Positions 1 to 6,060 of a stretch of DNA of 7,695 bases are shown in pieces. A program made the position numbers and the translations under genes. Location of the stretch: contig JACPVN010000325.1 in NCBI GenBank assembly GCA_016191715.1, positions 1 to 7,695 on the forward strand. Direction: 5' to 3'. Every line of letters starts with the position of its first letter. Within the stretch, counting starts at the first letter, position 1. The DNA is from Ignavibacteriota bacterium. GTDB lineage: Bacteria > Bacteroidota > Ignavibacteria > UBA10030 > SZUA-254. Below the pieces are notes generated by a model that did not search any database, had not been told where the DNA came from, and worked only from the letters and a program-made list of their open reading frames with translations.

Positions 1-443
1 CCGGAAAAAGAAACTAATTGCGGTGCCGGATATTTCACCCAATATCCTTTTCCAAAACTAAGCGTTTCTTTCTGTGCGTACCCGTTCTCGAATGTAAATG
101 CGTTGGAAGAAGCGGCAGAGTACAGCGTACTTTTCCGAAAGTCACTTACCCGTAAAGGAACGGAAACCATGTTCCAGTTTGATTCAAGTCCGAAGTTGAA
201 GGTTGTAGAAGTTCCGGAAATTTTTCTTGCGCCGGGAAGATATCCGCTCTCTGTCGAAAACGAACCACCGGACATTTTGGTAGCGATTGGGGTTCCGGCG
301 GTAGTCATCAATCCATGCGTCCCACCGGTAGATTGAACGCCGCTACTTCCGATGTTTTTCCATGGATGATTGACCGGTTGTGCGATAGCAAATGATGTTG
401 ATAATATCAACAACACCGACAATATTTTTATAAACGATTTCAT
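1..443 (-). CDS. Secreted protein of unknown function, N-terminal 147 residues (3' end cut by window edge)
   Basis: The frame is open from an ATG at 443 down to base 1, so the C-terminus is not visible. Residues 1-21 form a clear signal peptide: a Lys near the start, a hydrophobic core, and likely cleavage after Ala21 (AIA|QPV). Residues 58-72 (SGGSFSTESGYLPGA) are followed at 84-137 by the pattern NFGLESNWNMVSVPL ... AFTFENGY ... LSFGKGYWVKY. This Trp/Gly-rich pattern recurs in large secreted or surface proteins of Bacteroidota and Ignavibacteria; I know no biochemical activity for it. Such proteins often end in a type IX secretion sorting domain, but whether this one does lies outside the window. 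The start is supported by a good ribosome-binding site and by the signal peptide. The gene follows the S74 fibre gene with only 18 bases between them, so co-transcription is likely. Gene reality is near certain; function is unknown. Confidence 0.88.
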   Translation of the reverse strand, partial: MKSFIKILSVLLILSTSFAIAQPVNHPWKNIGSSGVQSTGGTHGLMTTAGTPIATKMSGGSFSTESGYLPGARKISGTSTTFNFGLESNWNMVSVPLRVSDFRKSTLYSAASSNAFTFENGYAQKETLSFGKGYWVKYPAPQLVSFS

Positions 444-451
444 AGGAGTAT

Positions 452-457
452 CCCTTT
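452..457 (-). promoter_or_regulatory. Ribosome-binding site of the secreted protein at 443
   Basis: On the minus strand this reads AAAGGG, 8 bases before the ATG at 443. It lies inside the 18-base gap after the upstream stop codon, so translation can begin afresh on a shared mRNA. It fixes the start. Confidence 0.6.
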
Positions 458-461
458 CAGT

Positions 462-2453
462 TTACTTTAACTGACCAAGTGATTCGTCTCCGGATTTCAT
501 TAATCGGGTTGCCAATGATTGAACAAACTTTTCCAATTCTTCTATGCGTGCCTGAAGTGATTGGTTTTGCTTATTCAATTCCTGAATTGTTGCAAGTGCA
601 ATCCCTGCCGGATCAATTGTGGAAATTGACTTGTCATCATTCCCTAATCCAAACATCGCACGGAAATCCTGCGCCATCGGTCCGATATGCTTCACGTTGT
701 TTTCTTCGCCTATGTAATTCCACATAGATATCGGAAGTGTAGAAAGTTTTTCAAGAAGAACTTTTCCATCAACCGGAACAAAATGTTCTTTCTTGTTTTT
801 GTCTGATGAATTTGTCCATGTGCCTCCTGCTGTTAGATATGCGCCAGATGAAGTGTTAATAAGTTTGGCACTATCAAAGGGAGCTGAACCAGTTGTGTTT
901 TGACCAATATACAAACCACCATCAGCTCTGAGCACCATCTGTCCTGATCCGCCCGAACTAATCGTATCATTTGATAGAGTCCATGTCATTGCAGTAATAA
1001 CAGTTGAACCAACATGATTTGCTTTTGCATGTGTTCCTGCTGCTAAAGTATATCTTGCTTTTGCTTCATTCTCAGCGCCACCAGGAACAGTTGCGTACCA
1101 ATCACTTGCAATATTTCCGGCTCCACCACCGATAGTCGAGTTAAGTTCAGAAGATAAATTATTATAACCGCCACTAACGACTGCGTTATCACCAGACGCA
1201 GTATTTCGGTTACCTCCACCGATAAAAGCATTAGTATTACTTGCTATATTTTTATTTCCTGCAACTACTGTCGCATGCGTACCACTTGTTTGATTATCCT
1301 TTCCTGCACCAATAAATGAATAATCTCCTAAAGCAGAATTTGAATCGCTTAATACTCCTCCACCGCCAGCGATAACAGAAAATTGCCCGCGTACGTAATT
1401 ATTTTGACCGCCGCCTACAAAAGAGTAGGCACCGTTTGCTGTATTTGATTTTCCTCCTGCTATCACTGATCCTGAATCTGCTTCATTTCCTTCACCTCCA
1501 GCTATTGTAGATGCATAACCCACAGCAACATTTGAACTACCTCCACCGACAGTACCATAATTTTTCCCGGCAATATTCGTACTACCTCCACCGATTGAAG
1601 AAAAATCACCTTCAGTTTGATTTCCGGACCCTCCGACAATCGAAGAATAATATCCAGAAGCATTGTTGCCCGATGATGAACCACCACCGCCGCCGCCAAT
1701 AAATGAATATTCTCCTGTTGCATGATTGTTTTCCCCTCCAACGACTGTGGCGAAATTTGTCATTTCGGTAGAATTAGAAATTCCGCCAGCTATAGTAATA
1801 TATAATCCATAGCCTGTATTTCCATTTCCGCCGCCAACGGTAGCTCCCTCTTCATTAACAAAATTATCGAAACCTCCAGCAATAGTTGAGTATGTACCCG
1901 TCGCTTCATTAGTAAAACCCCCACCGATTGTTGAATAGTTTCCTGAGGCAGAATTAGAATCAGATGCTGAACTTCCGCCACCGCCACTTACCGTTGCATA
2001 ATTTCCCGATGCTCGATTATTTGTTCCACCCGCAATCGCCCCTGTTCCCGTTGCTAAACTATTCGGTCCTAATAACGAACGGGAGTTGTGCGCATACGGC
2101 GAAGGAACTAACTCGGCTCGGGGAGAGAAAGCAGTCGGTGTCGTAATACTCGGTCCGGCAGTTGCAGTCATTTCCAAATACAACGGCTTTGTAAAAGCAA
2201 TAAGCGGTGTAACGTTTCCGAGTGTTGCATTGAATGTTCCGGAAGTAACAGAAACAGATTGTGTTTCTGTCCACAGCGATGTTCCACCGGATAAGGAATC
2301 ATAAAGATTGAATTGAAGAGTGTAAATTCCGTCAGTCACCGGAACTGATGACGAAGTAAGTAATCCCTGATAATTCATCTTATTCGGGATTTGAGCATCG
2401 CTCGACCTAATAAGGCAAGTAAGGCAAATGATGAAGAAGAAAAACTGTTTCAT
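462..2453 (-). CDS. Secreted repeat-rich fibre-like protein with C-terminal Peptidase_S74 (endosialidase-type chaperone) domain
   Basis: 663 residues in five parts. (1) Signal peptide, residues 1-20, likely cleaved SDA|QIP. (2) Residues 22-125, the beta-rich domain NYQGLL ... DGIYTLQFNLYD ... LWTETQ ... FNATLGN found at the start of many Bacteroidota secreted repeat proteins. (3) Residues about 138-470, some 22 repeats of the type YSTIGGGxxNxAxG, resembling the left-handed beta-roll repeats of YadA-like trimeric adhesin heads. (4) From about 549, a Peptidase_S74 domain. In this family, known from phage tail spikes, the domain drives trimer folding and then cuts itself off with a Ser/Lys pair; the motif here is SDKNKK, placing Ser550 and Lys555 at the expected spacing. 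(5) Residues about 622-651, a coiled coil (IQELNKQNQSLQARIEELEKF). I infer a trimeric secreted or surface fibre whose C-terminal chaperone may be released. No type IX sorting domain is visible at the C-terminus, so how it crosses the outer membrane is open. The start has a good ribosome-binding site. No other phage genes are nearby. Confidence 0.92.
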   Translation of the reverse strand: MKQFFFFIICLTCLIRSSDAQIPNKMNYQGLLTSSSVPVTDGIYTLQFNLYDSLSGGTSLWTETQSVSVTSGTFNATLGNVTPLIAFTKPLYLEMTATAGPSITTPTAFSPRAELVPSPYAHNSRSLLGPNSLATGTGAIAGGTNNRASGNYATVSGGGGSSASDSNSASGNYSTIGGGFTNEATGTYSTIAGGFDNFVNEEGATVGGGNGNTGYGLYITIAGGISNSTEMTNFATVVGGENNHATGEYSFIGGGGGGSSSGNNASGYYSSIVGGSGNQTEGDFSSIGGGSTNIAGKNYGTVGGGSSNVAVGYASTIAGGEGNEADSGSVIAGGKSNTANGAYSFVGGGQNNYVRGQFSVIAGGGGVLSDSNSALGDYSFIGAGKDNQTSGTHATVVAGNKNIASNTNAFIGGGNRNTASGDNAVVSGGYNNLSSELNSTIGGGAGNIASDWYATVPGGAENEAKARYTLAAGTHAKANHVGSTVITAMTWTLSNDTISSGGSGQMVLRADGGLYIGQNTTGSAPFDSAKLINTSSGAYLTAGGTWTNSSDKNKKEHFVPVDGKVLLEKLSTLPISMWNYIGEENNVKHIGPMAQDFRAMFGLGNDDKSISTIDPAGIALATIQELNKQNQSLQARIEELEKFVQSLATRLMKSGDESLGQLK
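1044..2042 (-). repeat. Degenerate in-frame repeat array coding about 22 YSTIGGG-type units
   Basis: This is the coding segment for residues 138-470 of the fibre protein. Units are mostly 14-16 residues with a core of aromatic-Ser/Ala-x-Ile/Val-(G/A)GG-x-x-Asn-x-Ala. Three units, the 2nd, 8th and 15th, carry a longer poly-Gly loop; the 2nd and 15th share SDSNSA (residues 164-169 and 369-374). The DNA copies have diverged, so this is an old protein repeat rather than a fresh tandem duplication. On the plus strand it appears as recurring CCACCGCC/CCTCCACC blocks. Confidence 0.85.
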
Positions 2454-2460
2454 AAAAAAT

Positions 2461-2466
2461 TCCTTT
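2461..2466 (-). promoter_or_regulatory. Ribosome-binding site of the S74 fibre gene
   Basis: On the minus strand this reads AAAGGA, 7 bases before the ATG at 2453. It supports the chosen start, which also begins a clean signal peptide. Confidence 0.6.
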
Positions 2467-2489
2467 AATAGTTGATTGAGATGAACGAA

Positions 2490-2509
2490 AGTAGTGGTAC
2501 ACGACTACT
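2490..2509 (-). other. Small inverted repeat upstream of the S74 fibre gene
   Basis: AGTAGT and ACTACT form 6-bp perfect arms around an 8-base centre, with two further pairs possible inside after one mismatch. It lies 37 bases before the fibre-gene start. It overlaps TACTTTCG (minus strand, 2486-2493), which differs at one position from the TAnnTTTG box of Bacteroidota promoters, but no matching upstream TTTG box is seen at the usual distance. It could be an operator or a hairpin in the 5' leader; this is weak evidence. Confidence 0.25.
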
Positions 2510-2553
2510 GTTTGTAATGTTCACCTAAAAATACAGAAGAGGAATTTTATTAC

Positions 2554-2571
2554 ACCACATGAACATGTGGT
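2554..2571. other. Perfect 8-bp palindrome just after the kinase stop codon
   Basis: ACCACATG-AA-CATGTGGT is a perfect dyad with a 2-base centre (or a 7-bp stem with a 4-base loop). It starts 7 bases after the kinase stop codon. On the minus strand it is followed by GTAATAAAATT, with no run of T, so it is not a standard intrinsic terminator for the kinase. On the plus strand it runs into TTTT, but no plus-strand gene ends here. It may be an mRNA-end hairpin or a binding site about 100 bases upstream of the fibre gene. Confidence 0.4.
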
Positions 2572-2578
2572 TTTATGA

Positions 2579-5500
2579 TTACAGTTTAAAATTTATTTTC
2601 CAGCGTGTCCCTTTTCCGGGAGAAGTATCTAACGAGAGATTTGCCCTGAGGAGAGCCGCGCGTGAATGGATATTCTTCAATCCGTTCCGTTCTGTCGTCA
2701 GTGAACTGTCGAAGCCAATTCCGTTATCATCAATCTGTAGAACGAGATATCCGGAATTATCTGTTTGAATTGAGACCGCAAGGATTTTTGCTTGAGAATG
2801 TTTGACCGCATTAGTAACAATTTCTTTGAAAATCAACCAGAGATTTTTTCTCTGTTCCATCGTCGGTTGTTTGATATTCAGTGATGTAGGAATATTTAAG
2901 TCATAAGCAATGGAACAGCTGTCGCAGGCGTCGGAAACGAAGCGTCGGAATTTGGAGAGAATTCTTTCCCAATTATCGTTTTCAATATTCAGTGACCAGA
3001 TAATATCCTGCATCGAATCCTGAATTTCGGAAACACTTTCCTGAATCAAGGAGAGAAATCTGTTTGATTCAGGAGAGACGCTCGTTGATGAATCTTTTCT
3101 TACTGCCTGAGTGAAATACACAACGCCGCTCAGAGTTGTGCTTACTTCATCGTGCAAATCCTGTGCTATGCGCGTTCGTGTTCGTTCGATTTCCAACATT
3201 CGATTCATTCGATAACGATAAAAAGAATAGAGAAGGGAGAAGAATGTAATGATCGAAAGAGAGCGGAACCACCATGTCTGCCAGTAAGGAGGGAGGATAA
3301 TAAGTTTGACAGAAGTTCCCGCTTCATTCCAGATTTCATCGTTGTTCGAACCTTTCACTCGGAATATATATTCTCCCGGGTCAAGATTTGTATAAGTGGC
3401 GGTACGTTTATTTTCTGAGTAAACCCATTCACGGTTGAATCCTTCCATCATGTATGCGTATTGATTTTTCATCGGTCGGCTGAAATTCAAAGCGGCAAAT
3501 TCAAATGAAAAGATGTTTTCGTCATAGTTAAGAGTAATCGTTTTTATTTCGGAGATAGATGTATCGAGTTTTACTTCTTTATCGAATTTCCTGAATGATG
3601 TCAGAACAATCTGCGGCACAAACGGATTATCCCGGATCTCGCTCGGATAAAACCTGTTAAAGCCATTAATTCCCCCAAAAAACATTTCGCCCTCAGAACT
3701 TTGAAAGGACGCGCCGGCATTAAATTCATTACTCTGCAAACCATCCGTTCCATCATAATTCTTGAAAGTATTATTTCTTGGGTCAAAGCGGGATACTCCT
3801 AAATTTGTACTGAGCCAAAGGTAGCCGTGTTCATCTTCGAGGATTGCATACACAACATTATTCGGCAATCCATCAGATTCGGTAAAATGGATAAAGGTTT
3901 CGGTTGCAGGATCGAATTTATCAAATCCACTCCCGTATGTTCCAATCCACAGGGGCCGTTTGCCATCTATCTCAAGCCGGGATTCGTGAACACAATTCAC
4001 CCAATTGTTAATTAAACTATTTGGATTTTTCGGGTTGTGCATGTATCGGCGGAAATTATTCCGCGAGGAATCCAAACTATGTAATCCACCGCCCGTCGAA
4101 ATCCATAGCGTGCCGGTATGGTCTTCAGAAATTGAAGTGATGATTTCATGACTCAGACTGTTTGCATCATTCGGGTTATGGTGATATTGTCTGAATATTT
4201 TTCTCCCGGAATCAAGTATGGCTAATCCTCCCCATGTTCCAATCCAAAGAACACCGTTATGGTCTTCGTACAAAGATGTAATCCTGTTGTTACTCAAACT
4301 ATTCGAATCAAGAACATCGTTGACGTAATGATGAAATTGATTTTTATGTTTGTCAAACATCATCAATCCCGAAACATCGGTTCCCAACCAGAGCATTCCG
4401 TATCGGTCTTCACGGATGACTTGAATTTGATTTCCACTCAGACTGTTCGGATTATTCTTATCCTGCCGGTAATGTTTGTATTGCTTTGTTGATTCATCAA
4501 ATTCATCCAACCCGTCGTTCGTTCCTATCCATAACGCTCCTGATTTATCTTTGAATATTGACCAGATATAATTATTGAGAAGACTATTTTCATTGCCGGG
4601 AATATTTGCAACATGGAGAAATTTCTTCTTTGTCAGATCAATCTTCAGTATTCCATCTCCAAGTGTACCGAACCAAAGTCCGCTGGAACGATCTTCAAGT
4701 ATGGATAATATCTTTACGTTTTTTATGCTTAATGGTAATTCTTGTGTCATGCCAACGCGGACAATCTCTTTATTTTTGAAATCATAAATATTGATACCAC
4801 CTAAAGTTCCAATCCATAGAAGTGGGGAATCGGGGTATGTCGTTATCTCAAGGTCAAGTATTTCATCATAACTGAGTGAATGTGGATTCTTCGAATCGGA
4901 ATAATAATGAGTAAACGTTTTGGTTTTTCTATCGAACCGATTGAGACCATTGCTACGGGTTCCTATCCAAAGGTTGTTTAGATGGTCTTCAACGATAGAA
5001 GAAGTGCTATTATCGCTGATGCTCTGTGGGTTTAACTCATCATGTACAAAATGTTCAAATGAATTGCGGGCAGGATTCAGTTTGTTCAATCCTCCGTTTG
5101 TCGTGCCGAGCCAAAGATTGTGTTCGACGTCTTCAAACAATGTAGTAACAATGTTACTGCTCAGACTTTTCGGTTCATTATCATCGTGAAGGTAACGTGT
5201 GAATTGATTCGTGAGCGGCTCAAACTTATTTATCCCTTCCGTTGTTCCAATCCAGATTGTGCCGCTGTGGTCTTCGAAAATAGTAATTACTTCGTTGCCG
5301 GTAAGACTGTGGGAGTCGGAAGAATCATGAATAAAATGTGTGAACTCGTTCGTGAGCGGGTCATAACGTTCCAGTCCGCCTCTGTTCGTCCCGATCCATA
5401 TCTTATTCTTTGAATCTTCAAACAGGCAGTTGATATAATTCTGAGAAAGGGAATGAGAATCAAGAGGATTATTCCGGTAGATTGTAAAATCATATCCATC

Positions 5501-5713
5501 AAATTTATTTAGTCCATCCTGAGTGCCAATCCAGATAAATCCTTTGCTATCCTGAAGGAGGCATGTTACTGTATTTTGAGAAAGTCCTTGTTCATTTGTT
5601 ATTTGTTCGAATTTGAATTCAGTTTGATGTTGACAATAACAAGCACTACTGTCCTGAATCACCGGGAGTGAAATAAGAATCATCAAGATGACTGAAATAC
5701 CAGGCCTGTTCAT
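2579..5713 (-). CDS. Membrane sensor histidine kinase: double 7-blade Reg_prop propeller, Y_Y_Y, TM, HisKA_3, HATPase_c
   Basis: 1044 residues. Residues 1-24 are a signal sequence (possible cleavage SSA|CYC). Residues about 45-690 hold 14 propeller blades, 13 marked by a Trp in WIGT-type motifs (W61, 106, 154, 201, 249, 300, 347, 395, 442, 490, 537, 589, 633) and a last one with FFGG near 678: two seven-bladed propellers, as in Bacteroidota hybrid two-component sensors. A Y_Y_Y domain spans about 725-808 and one membrane helix about 814-833. The kinase core starts with ERTRTRIAQDLHDE, phosphoacceptor His854 (HisKA_3, the NarX/DesK-like class). The ATPase domain has an N-box at 964-972 (EIVTNAVKH, Asn968), DDNGIGFD at 995-1002 and PGKGT at 1032-1036. 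The protein stops there: no receiver and no AraC or LytTR DNA-binding domain, unlike full hybrid sensors of about 1300-1400 residues. Inference: the propellers sense a periplasmic ligand, as carbohydrate-type ligands are sensed by relatives, and phosphate goes to a separate NarL/LuxR-type regulator, absent here. No clear Shine-Dalgarno precedes the start, as is common in this phylum. Confidence 0.95.
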   Translation of the reverse strand: MNRPGISVILMILISLPVIQDSSACYCQHQTEFKFEQITNEQGLSQNTVTCLLQDSKGFIWIGTQDGLNKFDGYDFTIYRNNPLDSHSLSQNYINCLFEDSKNKIWIGTNRGGLERYDPLTNEFTHFIHDSSDSHSLTGNEVITIFEDHSGTIWIGTTEGINKFEPLTNQFTRYLHDDNEPKSLSSNIVTTLFEDVEHNLWLGTTNGGLNKLNPARNSFEHFVHDELNPQSISDNSTSSIVEDHLNNLWIGTRSNGLNRFDRKTKTFTHYYSDSKNPHSLSYDEILDLEITTYPDSPLLWIGTLGGINIYDFKNKEIVRVGMTQELPLSIKNVKILSILEDRSSGLWFGTLGDGILKIDLTKKKFLHVANIPGNENSLLNNYIWSIFKDKSGALWIGTNDGLDEFDESTKQYKHYRQDKNNPNSLSGNQIQVIREDRYGMLWLGTDVSGLMMFDKHKNQFHHYVNDVLDSNSLSNNRITSLYEDHNGVLWIGTWGGLAILDSGRKIFRQYHHNPNDANSLSHEIITSISEDHTGTLWISTGGGLHSLDSSRNNFRRYMHNPKNPNSLINNWVNCVHESRLEIDGKRPLWIGTYGSGFDKFDPATETFIHFTESDGLPNNVVYAILEDEHGYLWLSTNLGVSRFDPRNNTFKNYDGTDGLQSNEFNAGASFQSSEGEMFFGGINGFNRFYPSEIRDNPFVPQIVLTSFRKFDKEVKLDTSISEIKTITLNYDENIFSFEFAALNFSRPMKNQYAYMMEGFNREWVYSENKRTATYTNLDPGEYIFRVKGSNNDEIWNEAGTSVKLIILPPYWQTWWFRSLSIITFFSLLYSFYRYRMNRMLEIERTRTRIAQDLHDEVSTTLSGVVYFTQAVRKDSSTSVSPESNRFLSLIQESVSEIQDSMQDIIWSLNIENDNWERILSKFRRFVSDACDSCSIAYDLNIPTSLNIKQPTMEQRKNLWLIFKEIVTNAVKHSQAKILAVSIQTDNSGYLVLQIDDNGIGFDSSLTTERNGLKNIHSRAALLRANLSLDTSPGKGTRWKINFKL
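3644..5581 (-). repeat. Coding repeat array for 14 Reg_prop propeller blades
   Basis: Codes residues 45-690 of the kinase. The period is 44-52 residues, about 48 on average (Trp-to-Trp spacing), each with the pattern I-x-E-D-x-x-G-x-L-W-I-G-T-x-x-G-L-x-x-F-D followed by a loop rich in N-P-x-S-L-S. Blades 6 and 12 have short insertions before the WIGT motif (residues 291-299 and 577-588). On the plus strand these repeats appear as recurring 'CCAATCCA' stretches and give many short false reading frames. Confidence 0.85.
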
Positions 5714-5760
5714 AACTTGAGAAAGTAAACAAATTGATGTGAAAACAAAAACTGACTCAT

Positions 5761-5771
5761 GTTGACTTCAA
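5761..5771. repeat. GTTGACTTCAA element, copy 1 (kinase side)
   Basis: An 11-base exact match to 5984-5994. The core TTGA-CT-TCAA is a dyad, so its orientation does not matter. It begins 48 bases upstream of the kinase ATG. It could be an operator half of a shared regulator, but an 11-base match in AT-rich DNA could be chance. Confidence 0.35.
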
Positions 5772-5960
5772 AAATGAAACAAACAAATTATTAACATGGG
5801 TTATGCATGACGGTGTTTGAGAATGAAAATACGAATATCAGAGTTTCCATACAGGAATGGCTCTGTATATCGTCAGTTATAAAACGTAAAGAGTGGAAAT
5901 GTAATATGAGTTTGTGGATTAAGTACGCATCGATCTTTTCATTTATTATTTCTGAAAGTC

Positions 5961-5995
5961 TCAACTTCATCCAACTTTATGAAGTTGACTTCAAC
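5961..5995. promoter_or_regulatory. Nested palindromes: 10-bp hairpin plus GTTGACTTCAA copy 2 (ABC-F side)
   Basis: TCAACTTCAT (5961-5970) and ATGAAGTTGA (5979-5988) are perfect 10-base inverted arms around an 8-base loop. The right arm overlaps two further dyads, GAAGT-TG-ACTTC (5981-5992) and GTTGA-CT-TCAAC (5984-5995). There is no T run after it, so it does not look like a terminator. Its position 58-92 bases before the ABC-F start fits an operator or promoter element better. Confidence 0.45.
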
Positions 5996-6021
5996 AGGTA
6001 AAAGATTTTGCTATATTACTC

Positions 6022-6060
6022 ATGATGAAAAATTTGTTCAAACGATTCCACCATGAGTAA
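6022..6060 (+). CDS. Possible 12-codon leader ORF overlapping the ABC-F start
   Basis: ATGATG opens a frame coding MMKNLFKRFHHE and ending in TAA at 6058-6060, so its last codons overlap the ABC-F ATG at 6053 in another frame. An overlap of this kind would allow translational coupling, and some antibiotic-resistance ABC-F genes are controlled by leader peptides. No Shine-Dalgarno precedes it, and an ORF this short can arise by chance. If the TATATT at 6012-6017 is a real -10 box, transcription would begin almost at this ATG. Speculative. Confidence 0.15.
   Translation: MMKNLFKRFHHE

Larger units (their letters stand above)
5714..6052. other. Divergent intergenic region between the kinase and the ABC-F gene
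   Basis: These 339 AT-rich bases must hold the promoters for both divergent genes. I see a 10-bp hairpin and two GTTGACTTCAA copies (listed separately). A TATATT box at 6012-6017 could be a -10 element for the ABC-F gene, but no well-spaced -35 box goes with it. On the kinase side a minus-strand TACTTTC (5721-5727) lies too near the ATG to be a normal promoter. A 64-codon plus-strand frame (5807-6001) has no ribosome-binding site and no recognisable domain, and I do not call it. No RNA gene or riboswitch is recognisable. Confidence 0.5.

Noticed and set aside
103..336. 77-codon plus-strand frame
   Set aside because: It is antisense to the secreted-protein gene at 1-443, which has a signal peptide, a ribosome-binding site and family-like motifs.
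1044..2042. Regularly spaced CCACCGCC-like blocks on the plus strand that might be read as a CRISPR or tandem DNA repeat array
   Set aside because: The minus strand is one unbroken coding frame and the blocks encode the GGG cores of protein repeats; spacing and sequence vary as in a degenerate protein repeat.
3152..5502. Several 60-97 codon plus- and minus-strand frames over the kinase gene
   Set aside because: They are shadows of the 1044-residue kinase; the propeller repeats in the coding frame give repeated open stretches in the others.
5721..5757. Possible Bacteroidota promoter for the kinase (minus strand TTTTTG, then TACTTTC about 18 bases on)
   Set aside because: The TACTTTC box ends 7 bases before the ATG, which would put the transcript start at the start codon, and the box has two mismatches to TAnnTTTG.
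5713..5775. Lipoprotein signal at the kinase N-terminus (Cys25)
   Set aside because: The residues before the Cys are SSA without the Leu expected at -3 of a lipobox, and the protein has its own membrane helix at about 814-833.
5807..6001. 64-codon plus-strand frame in the divergent intergenic region
   Set aside because: No ribosome-binding site, no recognisable domain, unusual composition, and it runs through the hairpin and putative promoter elements. It is probably chance.
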